NCBI RefSeq assembly: GCF_000689415.1
Contig: NZ_HG322950.1
Coordinates: 1,240,001 to 1,304,000 of the forward strand
Direction: 5' to 3'
Source of the DNA: Pseudomonas knackmussii B13
GTDB lineage: Bacteria; Pseudomonadota; Gammaproteobacteria; Pseudomonadales; Pseudomonadaceae
DNA length: 64,000 bases
Position numbers and translations under genes: made by a program. Each line of letters begins with the position of its first letter. Positions within the stretch are counted from its first letter, which is position 1. Positions 33,229 through 42,130 of the stretch are shown piece after piece. Below the pieces are notes generated by a model that had not been told where the DNA came from, ran no database searches, and worked only from the letters and a program-made list of their open reading frames with translations.

Positions 33229-33855
33229 TCAGGCCGGCCGGCGGCTGAGCAACAGGCCCAGCCCGGCGCTGCCCAGCAGGGCGGCGCAACCACGGTTGAA
33301 CAGGCGCCGCGCGCGAGCGCCGGCGAGCAGCTTGCCGAGGCGGACCCCGGCGAGCCCGTAGAGGGCGATGGCCAGCCATTCCAGGAGCAGGAAGGCCGTG
33401 CCGAGTTGGGCGAACTGCGCGCCCACGGGCTGCCGCGGATCGACGAACTGCGGCAGGAAAGCGGTGAAGATCAGGATCGCCTTGGGATTGCCGGCGGCGA
33501 CCCAGAACTCCTGGCGGGCCATGCGCCACAGGTTGCCGCTGGCCTGCCCGGCATTACCGGCGACCAGCTGGCCGCTCGGTGCGCGCCAGAGCTGCACAGC
33601 GAGCCAGAGCAGGTAAGCGGCGCCGCCCAGCTTGATCGCCAGGAACAGCCAGGCCGAGGCCTGCAGCACCAGGGCCAGGCCGGAGGCGGCCAGCGTCAGC
33701 ATGCCGGCGAACGCCAGCAGGCGGCCGAGGCCTGCCAGGCTGGCGCGGGCGAGGCCGAAACGCGCGGCGTTGTTCAGCGACAGCAGGTTGTTCGGTCCCG
33801 GCGCCATGTTCAGGGCGAAGCAGGCGGGGAGGAACAGGGCCCAGGCGATGCTCAT
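33229..33855 (-). CDS. LysE/RhtB family amino-acid exporter
   Basis: A 208-residue inner-membrane protein with five or six predicted helices and the N-terminal family motif PGPNNLL (context NMAPGPNNLLSLNNAARFGLARA). LysE/RhtB proteins export amino acids or related metabolites. It lies between dapD and a reductase-like gene, with 27 and 10 bases respectively, and may be co-transcribed with dapD. The lysine-pathway context is suggestive but does not show that lysine is the substrate. Confidence 0.88.
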   Translation of the reverse strand: MSIAWALFLPACFALNMAPGPNNLLSLNNAARFGLARASLAGLGRLLAFAGMLTLAASGLALVLQASAWLFLAIKLGGAAYLLWLAVQLWRAPSGQLVAGNAGQASGNLWRMARQEFWVAAGNPKAILIFTAFLPQFVDPRQPVGAQFAQLGTAFLLLEWLAIALYGLAGVRLGKLLAGARARRLFNRGCAALLGSAGLGLLLSRRPA

Positions 33856-33865
33856 GGCAGGTGGC

Positions 33866-34216
33866 TCAGGCCAGCGCGGCAGCGTAGGCGTCGGGCTTGA
33901 AGCCGACCAGGGTGCGGTCGCCCAGGTCGAGCACCGGGCGCTTGATCATCGACGGCTGGGCGAGCATCAGTTCGATGGCGCGGGCTTCGTCGAGGTCGGC
34001 CTTCTGCGCGTCGTCGAGCTTGCGGAAAGTGGTGCCGGCGCGATTCAACACCGTCTGCCAGCCATGCTCGCTGCACCATTGCTGCAGGCGCTCGCGGTCG
34101 ATGCCGGTTGCCTTGTAGTCGTGGAAGGCGTATTCGACGCCATGCTCTTCAAGCCAGGTGCGGGCTTTCTTCATGGTGTCGCAGGCCTTGATTCCGTAGA
34201 TGGTCCGCTGACTCAC
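33866..34216 (-). CDS. ArsC/Spx-family (YffB-like) thioredoxin-fold protein
   Basis: A 116-residue protein starting at a GTG (34216; GAGGA eight bases upstream). The longer frame extending into the divergent antiporter gene is not the real start. ArsC-type features are IYGIKACDTMKKARTWLEEHGV (CxxxxK-style C-only motif, no CxxC), the conserved proline region in SMIKRPVLDLGDRTLVGF and the C-terminal helix. This is the YffB type; the function is not known with certainty, and arsenate reduction should not be assumed. It is divergent from the antiporter gene. Confidence 0.88.
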   Translation of the reverse strand: MSQRTIYGIKACDTMKKARTWLEEHGVEYAFHDYKATGIDRERLQQWCSEHGWQTVLNRAGTTFRKLDDAQKADLDEARAIELMLAQPSMIKRPVLDLGDRTLVGFKPDAYAAALA

Positions 34217-34404
34217 GGCGGGGGTCCTCGTCGTTCCATACGCAAGCGCGGGATTATGCCATTTCCCGCGGCTTTGCGGGGCGCCGAGCGCAGAAGCGGG
34301 CCACGGCCGGCCGGGCAAGAGTCTATTGTCTGCCGTGTGGCTGATCGAAGGTGGTCGCGGATGTTCCAATGGGGGGCCGCGTCCTGACGTCCGGGAGAGC
34401 GTCG

Positions 34405-36066
34405 ATGCAAACCGTTCATACCGTGCTGATCCTGCTCCTGGTGGTAGGCGGCACCCGTCTGCTGGCGAACCTGGTGCCGCTACCGCTGCCGCTGATCCAG
34501 ATCGTCACCGGCGCCGCCCTGGCCTGGCCGAGCCTGGGCCTGCACCTGGCGCTGGACCCGGAACTGTTCATGTTCCTGTTCATCCCGCCGCTACTGTTCG
34601 CCGACGGCTGGCGCATGCCCAAGGGCGAGTTCTGGAAGATGCGCTGGCCGATCCTCTCGCTGGCCTTCGCCCTGGTGCTGTTCACCGTCCTTGGCGGCGG
34701 CGCCTTCATCCACCTGCTGATTCCCGAAATTCCCTGGGCCGCAGCCTTCGCCCTTGCGGCGGTGCTGTCGCCCACCGACGCCCTGGCGGTTTCCGCCATC
34801 GCGCAGAACCGCCTGCCGCGCAAGCTCATGCACGTGCTGCAGGGCGAGGCGCTGATGAACGACGCCTCCGGCCTGGTGGCGTTCAAGTTCGCCCTGGCCG
34901 CCACCCTGACCGGGGTGTTTTCCCTGCGCGACGCCGGCCTGACCTTCCTCGCCGTGGCCTTCGGCGGGCTGGCCTGCGGCCTGCTGCTCAGTTGGCTGCT
35001 GGGCCGCGTTCGCGGCTGGATGATCCGTCGCGGCTGGGACGATCCTGCGACCCATGTAGTGCTGATGCTGCTGTTGCCGTTCGCCGTATACATGGTCGCC
35101 GAGGCTTTGGGTGTGTCGGGCATCCTGGCGGCGGTGGCGGCGGGCATGATGCAGAGCTGGGCCGACCTGCTGCCGCGGCAGACCCATACCCGCCTGCTCA
35201 ACCGCAGCGTCTGGTCGATGCTCGAGTTTGCCTTCAATGGCGTGGTCTTCCTGCTGCTCGGCCTGCAACTGCCGGACATCCTCAAGTCCGTGACCCAGCA
35301 CGCCGACGACAGCCTGTGGCGCTATTCGCAGCTGCTGACGTACGTGCTGGCGGTCTACGTCGTGCTCCTGCTGCTGCGCTTTGTCTGGGTCTGGTGCTAT
35401 TGGCGGCTCTCGGTGCGCTTCGAGCGCTGGTGGGGAATCGAACTGGGCGGCCGGCCGGGCGAGCCGATCCTGCGCCTGTCGGTGATATCGGCGCTAAGCG
35501 GTGTGCGCGGTGCGCTGACCCTGGCAGCCGTGCTCTCGCTCCCGTTGGCGCTGGGCAATGGCGAGCCGTTTCCGCAGCGCGACCTGATGATCTTCATCGC
35601 CGCCGGGGTGATTCTCGTTTCGCTTCTGGCCGCGACCGCCGGCCTGCCGGTCCTGCTGCGGGGCCTGCCGGTGGGCAGCAATGACCAGGCGGAGCTCGAA
35701 TTCCGCTCGGTATGGCGGCGCACGGCAGTGGCGGCCATCCACATGCTGGAGAAGGAGGAGTTGCCGGCCGGGGAGGGTGTCGATGCCGAGGAGGCGGCGC
35801 GACTGGCCGAGCTGAAGGCGCGGCTGATGGCTGAATATCGCCAGCAACTCGATCCCGCCGCAGACAGCGCTGAAGCACGGGAGCGGGCGCGCAGCCTGGA
35901 AGTGGCCGATCAGGCGCTTCGGATCAAGGCGCTGCGCGCCCAGCGTCTGGAGTTGTATCACCTGCGCCGGGAGAACCTGATCGACGACGAGACCATGCGC
36001 AAGGTGCTCGGCGAGATGGACTCCCAGGAAGCCTGGCTGACCAGCAAGGCGGGGCGGTGGGTGTGA
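34405..36066 (+). CDS. CPA1-type Na+/H+ antiporter
   Basis: A 553-residue protein, ATG at 34405 with GGGAG seven bases before. It has about twelve predicted membrane helices to residue 430 and then a C-terminal cytoplasmic domain with coiled-coil character (VDAEEAARLAELKARLMAEYRQQ). Conserved transport motifs are LSPTDALAVSAIAQNRLP and QGEALMNDASGLV (the ND pair typical of cation/proton exchange). It probably contributes to pH and Na+ homeostasis. It is convergent with dapC, across a paired REP-like repeat. Ion specificity unknown. Confidence 0.88.
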   Translation: MQTVHTVLILLLVVGGTRLLANLVPLPLPLIQIVTGAALAWPSLGLHLALDPELFMFLFIPPLLFADGWRMPKGEFWKMRWPILSLAFALVLFTVLGGGAFIHLLIPEIPWAAAFALAAVLSPTDALAVSAIAQNRLPRKLMHVLQGEALMNDASGLVAFKFALAATLTGVFSLRDAGLTFLAVAFGGLACGLLLSWLLGRVRGWMIRRGWDDPATHVVLMLLLPFAVYMVAEALGVSGILAAVAAGMMQSWADLLPRQTHTRLLNRSVWSMLEFAFNGVVFLLLGLQLPDILKSVTQHADDSLWRYSQLLTYVLAVYVVLLLLRFVWVWCYWRLSVRFERWWGIELGGRPGEPILRLSVISALSGVRGALTLAAVLSLPLALGNGEPFPQRDLMIFIAAGVILVSLLAATAGLPVLLRGLPVGSNDQAELEFRSVWRRTAVAAIHMLEKEELPAGEGVDAEEAARLAELKARLMAEYRQQLDPAADSAEARERARSLEVADQALRIKALRAQRLELYHLRRENLIDDETMRKVLGEMDSQEAWLTSKAGRWV

Positions 36067-36077
36067 CGGCTGTTCTT

Positions 36078-36104
36078 TGGGCCCCCGCATTCGCGGGGGA
36101 GACG
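36078..36104 (+). repeat. REP-like palindrome, left copy of second pair
   Basis: TGGGCCCCCGCATTCGCG... with core CCCCCGC-ATTC-GCGGGGG. It is inverted relative to the copy at 36127-36153 across 22 bases, in the convergent gap between the antiporter and dapC. Confidence 0.7.
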
Positions 36105-36126
36105 ATCGGATGGAAGCACCACCCAG

Positions 36127-36153
36127 CGTCATTCCTGCAAACGCGGGAACCCA
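36127..36153 (-). repeat. REP-like palindrome, right (inverted) copy of second pair
   Basis: Read on the minus strand: TGGGTTCCCGCGTTTGCAGG...ATGACG. The core has one mismatch within the stem. The same TGGG...ATGACG frame as in the first pair is retained. Confidence 0.7.
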
Positions 36154-36165
36154 GTAAGCATCGCC

Positions 36166-37362
36166 TCAGAGCTCCTGGACGAAGCGCTTGATCCGCTCGG
36201 CGGCTTCGACGCACTCGGCCAGCGGGGCCACCAGCGCCATGCGGATGCGGTTGGCGCCGGGGTTTTCGCCGTTCACTTCGCGCGACAGGTAGGAGCCCGG
36301 CACCACGGTGACGTGCTGCTTGTCGAACAGGCCGCGGCAGAACTCGGTGTCGGCGATGGGCGTCTTCGCCCACAGGTAGAAGCTGCCGTCCGGGCGGGTG
36401 ACGTCGAGCACGCCCTGGAGGATGTCCAGCACGGCGTCGAACTTCTCGCGGTACAGGTCGCGGTTGGCGCGCACGTGGGCCTCGTCGTTCCAGGCGGCGA
36501 CGCTGGCCAGTTGGGTCTGCACCGGCATCGCGCAGCCGTGGTAGGTGCGGTACAGCAGGAATTTCTTCAGCACCTCTGCGTCACCGGCGACGAAGCCGGA
36601 GCGCAGGCCCGGCAGGTTCGAGCGCTTGGACAGGCTGTGGAACACCACGCAGCGCTTGAAGTCGCTGCGGCCCAGTTCGACGCAGGCACTGAGTAGGCCG
36701 GGCGGCGGGCTTTGTTCGTCGAAGTACAGCTCGCTGTAGCACTCGTCGGCGGCGATCACGAAGTCGTGCTCGTCGGCCAGGGCGATCAGTTGCTTCAAGG
36801 TTTCCAACGGCACCAGCGCGCCGGTGGGGTTGCCCGGCGAGCAGAGGAAGAGGATCTGGCAGCGTTGCCAGACGTCCGCCGATACCGCATCGAAGTCCGG
36901 GTTGAAGCCGTTCTCTTCCAGGCAGGGCAGGTAGTGCGGCTGTGCGCCGGCGAGCAGGGCTGCGCCTTCATAGATTTGGTAGAACGGGTTCGGGCTGACT
37001 ACCAGGCCGTTCTTGCTGCGATCCACCACGGTCTGGGTGAAGGCGAAAAGCGCCTCGCGGGTGCCGTTCACCGGCAGCACGTGGCGCGCGGCATCCAGCC
37101 AGCCGGCCGGGACGCCGAAGCGGCGCTCGCACCAGGCGGCGATGGCTTCGCGCAGGGCCGCAATGCCCAGGGTGGTCGGGTAGACCGCCATCTGGTCGAG
37201 GTTGTCGGCCAGGGCCTTGGCGACGAACTCCGGCGAGCGGTGCTTGGGCTCGCCGATGGACAGCGCGATGTGGCGCAGTTCGGCCGGCGGCTGGGCGCCG
37301 GCGAGCAGGGCGCGGAGCTTCTCGAAGGGGTAGGGCTGGAGCAGGTCGAGGGCAGGGTTCAT
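36166..37362 (-). CDS. dapC: Succinyl-diaminopimelate aminotransferase DapC
   Basis: A 398-residue PLP-dependent class I/II aminotransferase that converts N-succinyl-2-amino-6-ketopimelate to succinyl-diaminopimelate. The PLP lysine is in FHSLSKRSNLPGLRSGFVAG and the aspartate in the VIAADECYSELYF block. The length and N-terminus (MNPALDLLQPYPFEKLRALLAG) match DapC. It starts 16 bases after glnD ends, in the same direction. Together with dapD and dapE it gives three successive enzymes of the succinylase branch in this window. Confidence 0.94.
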   Translation of the reverse strand: MNPALDLLQPYPFEKLRALLAGAQPPAELRHIALSIGEPKHRSPEFVAKALADNLDQMAVYPTTLGIAALREAIAAWCERRFGVPAGWLDAARHVLPVNGTREALFAFTQTVVDRSKNGLVVSPNPFYQIYEGAALLAGAQPHYLPCLEENGFNPDFDAVSADVWQRCQILFLCSPGNPTGALVPLETLKQLIALADEHDFVIAADECYSELYFDEQSPPPGLLSACVELGRSDFKRCVVFHSLSKRSNLPGLRSGFVAGDAEVLKKFLLYRTYHGCAMPVQTQLASVAAWNDEAHVRANRDLYREKFDAVLDILQGVLDVTRPDGSFYLWAKTPIADTEFCRGLFDKQHVTVVPGSYLSREVNGENPGANRIRMALVAPLAECVEAAERIKRFVQEL

Positions 37363-37378
37363 GTGGGCAAGGCTCGTT

Positions 37379-40081
37379 CTAGATACTGATGCGGACGGGC
37401 ATGGTGGCCTGTCCGTTGGCTTCCGAAAGGGTTTCGATCACGGCGCTCTGGATGCGCTTGCACAGCTCGGGGTCTGACAGCGGCTGGTTGTGTGCGTCGG
37501 TCACGAAGAACACGTCTTCCACGCGCTCGCCGAGGGTGACGATCTTGGCGTTCTGCACCGACAGGTCGAAGTCGAGGAACAGCCCGCCCAGGCGCGCCAG
37601 CAGGCCGGGTCGGTCGGGGGCGATGACCTCGAGCACGCTGACGTGGCGCGCCGCGTCGGTGGAGATGGTCACCACCGGTGCGAAGGCGAAGTGCTTGAGC
37701 TGGCGCGGCACGCGGCGCTGGATGATGGTCGGGTAGTCGGCCGGGTTCTTCAGCGCATCCACCAAGCCTTGGCGGATTTCGCTGATCCGCTGGGGATTGT
37801 CGCCGATCGAGCCGCCATCGGCGTCGAGCACTATGTAGGTGTCGAGGGTGAACTGGCTGGTGGAGGTGATGATCCGCGCGTCCTGGATGTTCAGGTTGAG
37901 CTGGTCCATCGCGGCCACGGTCACGGCGAAGAAGTCGTGCTGGTCGGCGGCGTAGATGAAGATCTGCGTGCCGCCTTCGAACTCGCGCTGCGCGGTTTCC
38001 TTGATCAGCACCAGCGGGGTGCCGTCGTCCGGATGCTGGAGGATCGCTTCGGTGTGCCAGGCCACGTCGGCGGCGCTGTGGCGCAGGAAGTAGTCGTCGC
38101 CGAGCTGGCTCCAGAGCTGCTCGGCGTCGTCCTGGTCGATGCCTTCGCGGACGAGGATGTCGATCGCCGCGTTCTGCGTCTGCAGGATCTGCTCCTCGCG
38201 GTCCAGCGGATTCTCCAGGCCGCGATGCAGGGCGCGCTTGGTCTCGGTATAGAGCTGGCGCAGCAGGCTGGCGCGCCAGGAGTTCCACAGGCTCGGGTTG
38301 GTCGCGTTGATGTCGGCCACGGTGAGCACGTAGAGGTAGTCCAGGCGGGTCTGGTCGCCGACCAGTTGGGCGAAGTCGAAGATCACCTGCGGGTCGGAGA
38401 GGTCCTTGCGCTGCGCGGTGGTGGACATCACCAGGTGGTTCTGCACGAGCCAGCTGACCAGTTGGGTGTCCCAGTGCGGCAGGTGGTGGCGCTGGCAGAA
38501 CTGCTCGGCATCCACCGCGCCCAGTTCGGAGTGATCGCCGCCGCGGCCCTTGGCGATGTCGTGGTAGAGACCGGCGAGGTAGATCAGCTCGGGCTTGGGC
38601 AGGCGTTCCATGACCTTCGCGGCCAGCGGGTATTTCTCCGCCATGTCCGGGCGCTGCAGTTTGCGCAGGTGCTTGATCAGGTTGAGGGTGTGCGCGTCGA
38701 CCGTATAGATGTGGAACAGGTCGTGCTGCATCTGCCCGATGATCAGGCCGAACTCCGGCAAGTAGCGGCCGAGGATGCCGTAGCGGTTCATCCGCCGCAG
38801 GTTGCGGTGGATGCCTTCCTTGCACTTGAACAGCTCGATGAACAGGCTGGTGTTGCGGATGTCGTGGCGGAAGTCGTCGTCGATCAGGTGACGGCTGTCG
38901 CGCAGCAGGCGGATGGTGTCGGCGCGTACGCCCTTGATTTCCGGGTGCTGGGCCAGCAGCACGAAGATTTCCAGGAGGGCGAAGGGAGTGCGCTTGAAGA
39001 CGTTCGGGTGGGTGACCTCGAGATAGCCTTCGCGCACCTGGAAGCGACTGTTCAGCGGCGCGATCTGGCCGCCTTCACCGGCGCGCAGGATGACTTCCTC
39101 GAAGTGCTGCATGATCAGGTCGTTGAGCTCGGAAACCGCCATCACCACGCGGTAGTACTTCTGCATGAAGCGCTCGACGGCCAGCTTGGCGTCGTTGTCC
39201 TGGTAACCGAGCAGGCCGGCAATGCGGCGCTGGTGGTCGAACAGCAGGCGGTCTTCGGCGCGTCCGGCGAGCATGTGCAGCGCGTAGCGGACCTTCCAGA
39301 GGAACTCCTGGCAGGAGGCGAGCATGCTGGACTCGCTTTCGACGAGGAAACCTTCCTTCACCAGGGCGTGCAGGTTGAGGCTGCCGAAATGCCGGCGGGC
39401 GACCCAGAGAATGGTCTGGATGTCGCGCAGGCCGCCTGGCGAGCCCTTCACGTTGGGCTCGAGGTTGTATTCGGTGTCGTTGTACTTGGTGTGGCGGTGG
39501 ATCTGTTCCTTGCGCTTGGCCATGAAGAACTGGCCGCTCGGCCACATCTGGCGGGTATTGGTGGCTTCCAGCATGCGCTGGCGCAGGTGGTCGGGGCCGG
39601 AGATGGTGCGGCATTCCATCAGGTTGGTGACCACCGTCAGGTCGGCGCGCGCTTCCTCGGCGCACTGCGCCACCGAGCGCACGCTCTGGCCGACTTCCAG
39701 GCCGATGTCCCAGAGCAGGGTGAGGAAGCCCTCGATGGGCTCGCGGAAGACTTCCTGGTCCTCGCTGTCGAGCAGGATGAGGATGTCGATGTCCGAGTGT
39801 GGGTGCAGTTCGCCACGACCATAGCCGCCGACCGCCACCAGGGCGATATCCGCGTCTTCGCTCCAGGGAAAGCGCTGCCAGGCCTGGTGCAGGATCTGGT
39901 CGACGACCCAGGCGCGGTCCTCGATCAGCCGGCGAATGTCGCGGCCACCATGGAAGCGCGCGTCGAGCACTTCGTTGGCCTGGCGGATGGCCTTCTTGAA
40001 GGCAGCGATAGGGCTGGATTTGAGGGCCAGTTCCGCCTGGAACTGCCCACGGTCGAACAACTCGGGATCCACCTGCGGCAT
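37379..40081 (-). CDS. glnD: GlnD PII uridylyltransferase / uridylyl-removing enzyme
   Basis: A 900-residue sensor of nitrogen status that uridylylates and deuridylylates PII proteins (GlnB/GlnK). The nucleotidyltransferase motif begins at G85 (GGYGRGELHPHSDIDI), the HD domain carries AGLYHDIAKGRGGDHS, and two C-terminal ACT domains that bind glutamine are visible (VSVLEVIAPDRPGLLARLG being the second). The gene opens 138 bases after map ends on the same strand and runs into dapC. Length is close to the usual 880-900. Confidence 0.96.
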   Translation of the reverse strand: MPQVDPELFDRGQFQAELALKSSPIAAFKKAIRQANEVLDARFHGGRDIRRLIEDRAWVVDQILHQAWQRFPWSEDADIALVAVGGYGRGELHPHSDIDILILLDSEDQEVFREPIEGFLTLLWDIGLEVGQSVRSVAQCAEEARADLTVVTNLMECRTISGPDHLRQRMLEATNTRQMWPSGQFFMAKRKEQIHRHTKYNDTEYNLEPNVKGSPGGLRDIQTILWVARRHFGSLNLHALVKEGFLVESESSMLASCQEFLWKVRYALHMLAGRAEDRLLFDHQRRIAGLLGYQDNDAKLAVERFMQKYYRVVMAVSELNDLIMQHFEEVILRAGEGGQIAPLNSRFQVREGYLEVTHPNVFKRTPFALLEIFVLLAQHPEIKGVRADTIRLLRDSRHLIDDDFRHDIRNTSLFIELFKCKEGIHRNLRRMNRYGILGRYLPEFGLIIGQMQHDLFHIYTVDAHTLNLIKHLRKLQRPDMAEKYPLAAKVMERLPKPELIYLAGLYHDIAKGRGGDHSELGAVDAEQFCQRHHLPHWDTQLVSWLVQNHLVMSTTAQRKDLSDPQVIFDFAQLVGDQTRLDYLYVLTVADINATNPSLWNSWRASLLRQLYTETKRALHRGLENPLDREEQILQTQNAAIDILVREGIDQDDAEQLWSQLGDDYFLRHSAADVAWHTEAILQHPDDGTPLVLIKETAQREFEGGTQIFIYAADQHDFFAVTVAAMDQLNLNIQDARIITSTSQFTLDTYIVLDADGGSIGDNPQRISEIRQGLVDALKNPADYPTIIQRRVPRQLKHFAFAPVVTISTDAARHVSVLEVIAPDRPGLLARLGGLFLDFDLSVQNAKIVTLGERVEDVFFVTDAHNQPLSDPELCKRIQSAVIETLSEANGQATMPVRISI

Positions 40082-40219
40082 GGCGGCCTTCCTACTTCAG
40101 GGATGGGGGAGGGCAGGGGCAGGGAAGCCGCCGGGGCCGAGCACAGGCAGGGCCCCGGGGCTGTGCCGGGCCGGGATTTCTATGTTCTACCCAGCCGTCG
40201 GCGAGATTGCAAACGGCTG

Positions 40220-41002
40220 TCACGCACCCGTGCGCGGGAAGCTCTCGTCGTTGCGCAGGGTCAGGATCTCGTAGCCGTCGGCGGTGACCAGCACGGTGTG
40301 CTCCCACTGCGCGGACAGCTTGCGGTCCTTGGTGATGGCGGTCCAGCCGTCGCCGAGCAGGCGGGTTTCCGGGCGACCCTGGTTGATCATCGGCTCGATG
40401 GTGAAGATCATGCCTTCCTTCAGTTCCAGGCCGGTGCCGGCGCGGCCGTAGTGCAGCACTTGCGGCTCTTCGTGGAACACTTGGCCGATGCCATGGCCGC
40501 AGTACTCGCGGACTACCGAGAAACCGTTCTTCTCGGCGTATTTTTGAATCACCTCGCCAATGTCGCCCAGGCGCGCGCCCGGCTTGACCACGGCGATGCC
40601 TTTGTACATGCATTCCTGGGTGATCTGGCACAGGCGGTCGGCCCACTCCGGCGTCTTGCCGACCAGGAACATCTTGCTGGTGTCGCCGTGGTAGCCGTCC
40701 TTGATGACGGTGATGTCGATGTTGACGATGTCGCCTTCCTTGAGCGGCTTCTCGTTGGGGATGCCGTGGCAGACGACGTGGTTGATCGAGGTGCAGATCG
40801 ACTTGGGGAAGCCCTTGTAGTTCAGCGGGGCCGGGATCGCCTGCTGCACGTTGACGATGTAGTCGTGGCAGATGCGGTCCAGTTCATCGGTGGTGACGCC
40901 GGGCTTGACGTGCTCGCCGATCATTTCCAGCACTTCGGCGGCCAGGCGGCCGGCAATGCGCATCTTCGCGATGTCTTCGGGCGTCTTGATGGTGACGGTC
41001 AT
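40220..41002 (-). CDS. map: Type I methionine aminopeptidase Map
   Basis: A 260-residue metalloprotease that removes N-terminal methionine during translation. The correct start is the ATG at 41002 (MTVTIKTPEDIAKMRIAGRL); a long in-frame extension upstream is excluded because it lies on the opposite strand to the rpsB leader. Motifs are NHVVCHGIPN (His), the metal Asp pair in GDIVNIDITVIKDGYHGDTSKMF, and the C-terminal GHGIGQVFHEEP and MIFTIEPM blocks with metal-binding His/Glu. It is divergent from rpsB, as in many bacteria. Confidence 0.96.
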   Translation of the reverse strand: MTVTIKTPEDIAKMRIAGRLAAEVLEMIGEHVKPGVTTDELDRICHDYIVNVQQAIPAPLNYKGFPKSICTSINHVVCHGIPNEKPLKEGDIVNIDITVIKDGYHGDTSKMFLVGKTPEWADRLCQITQECMYKGIAVVKPGARLGDIGEVIQKYAEKNGFSVVREYCGHGIGQVFHEEPQVLHYGRAGTGLELKEGMIFTIEPMINQGRPETRLLGDGWTAITKDRKLSAQWEHTVLVTADGYEILTLRNDESFPRTGA

Positions 41003-41139
41003 AGAATTCTCGGACGCAGGCTTAAAAGCGGCTATGTTACCAGCTTCGTGCCGCAAGCCATAAGCCGTACGCTGGTCCGGCAGTTCTCGCCAGTAGCCGG
41101 GCCCTGCTTTCTGTGATATAAAGCGCCCCGCTTTTGCGG

Positions 41140-41265
41140 GTGAGTGCCCGCGAAGCCTTAAAACCACACATGCATCGACACGATGGCCTGGGTGCCTTTC
41201 GACAAGATCGAAGGGTTGGCCATTGGGATGCATGGAGGCCCAACCCGACTTATCGAGGAATCAAA
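41140..41265 (+). promoter_or_regulatory. Leader of rpsB with stem-loop before the ribosome site
   Basis: Between the divergent map and rpsB starts the transcript contains a stem (GGGTTGGCC at 41213-41221 with GGCCCAACCC at 41237-41246, one bulged base) next to the SD site GAGGA. Ribosomal protein S2 represses its own mRNA through such leaders in gammaproteobacteria. The match to that class is inferred from position and structure only. Confidence 0.5.
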
Positions 41266-42006
41266 ATGTCCCAAGTCAACATGCGCGATATGCTGAAGGC
41301 CGGTGTGCACTTCGGCCACCAGACCCGTTACTGGAACCCGAAAATGGGCAAGTTCATTTTCGGCGCGCGCAACAAGATCCACATCATCAACCTGGAAAAG
41401 ACCCTGCCGATGTTCAACGAGGCCCTGACCTTCGTTGAGCGCCTGGCCCAGGGCAAGAACAAGATCCTGTTCGTCGGCACCAAGCGTTCCGCTGGCAAGA
41501 TCGTTCGCGAAGAAGCTGGTCGTTGCGGCATGCCGTACGTCGACCACCGTTGGCTCGGCGGCATGCTGACCAACTACAAGACCATTCGTCAGTCGATCAA
41601 GCGCCTGCGCGAGCTGGAAACCCAGCAGCAAGACGGCACCTTCGAGAAGCTGACCAAGAAAGAAGCCCTGATGCGCTCCCGTGATCTGGAAAAACTGGAT
41701 CGCAGCCTGGGCGGCATCAAGGATATGGGCGGCCTGCCGGACGCTCTGTTCGTGATCGACGTTGACCACGAGCGCATCGCTATCACCGAAGCCAACAAGC
41801 TGGGCATCCCGGTCATCGGCATCGTCGATACCAACAGCAGCCCGGAAGGCGTCGACTACGTCATCCCCGGTAACGATGATGCCATCCGCGCCGTGCAACT
41901 TTACCTGGGCGCCATGGCCGAGGCCGTTCTGCGCGGTAAGCAGAACGCCGTTGGCGGTGCTGACGAGTTCGTAGAAGAAGCGCCGGCCGAATCCGCCGAA
42001 GGCTGA
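41266..42006 (+). CDS. rpsB: Ribosomal protein S2
   Basis: A 246-residue small-subunit protein, ATG at 41266 after GAGGAATCAAA. The start MSQVNMRDMLKAGVHFGHQTRYWNPKM is the conserved S2 N-terminus, and HRWLGGMLTNYKTIRQSIKRL and GIPVIGIVDTNSSP follow in the usual order. It heads the rpsB-tsf-pyrH-frr region and shares a leader that may be autoregulated. A strong hairpin separates it from tsf and may lower tsf expression. Confidence 0.98.
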   Translation: MSQVNMRDMLKAGVHFGHQTRYWNPKMGKFIFGARNKIHIINLEKTLPMFNEALTFVERLAQGKNKILFVGTKRSAGKIVREEAGRCGMPYVDHRWLGGMLTNYKTIRQSIKRLRELETQQQDGTFEKLTKKEALMRSRDLEKLDRSLGGIKDMGGLPDALFVIDVDHERIAITEANKLGIPVIGIVDTNSSPEGVDYVIPGNDDAIRAVQLYLGAMAEAVLRGKQNAVGGADEFVEEAPAESAEG

Positions 42007-42035
42007 TTCCAGGACGTCCAGACGTCCAGCGGTGC

Positions 42036-42064
42036 GCAAAAAGGGGGCCTGGCCCCCTTTTTGC
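42036..42064 (+). terminator. Hairpin between rpsB and tsf
   Basis: A perfect palindrome: GCAAAAAGGGGGCC, a single base, then GGCCCCCTTTTTGC. The T run is inside the stem end, so it works as a bidirectional terminator or attenuator. Because tsf has no other obvious promoter here, partial read-through is expected. Confidence 0.8.
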
Positions 42065-42130
42065 CACTCCCGAATTCCGCCCGGTTAGCCGGGCGATCTG
42101 GTTTTGAGAGCAACTCAAGAGGATTTGCAA

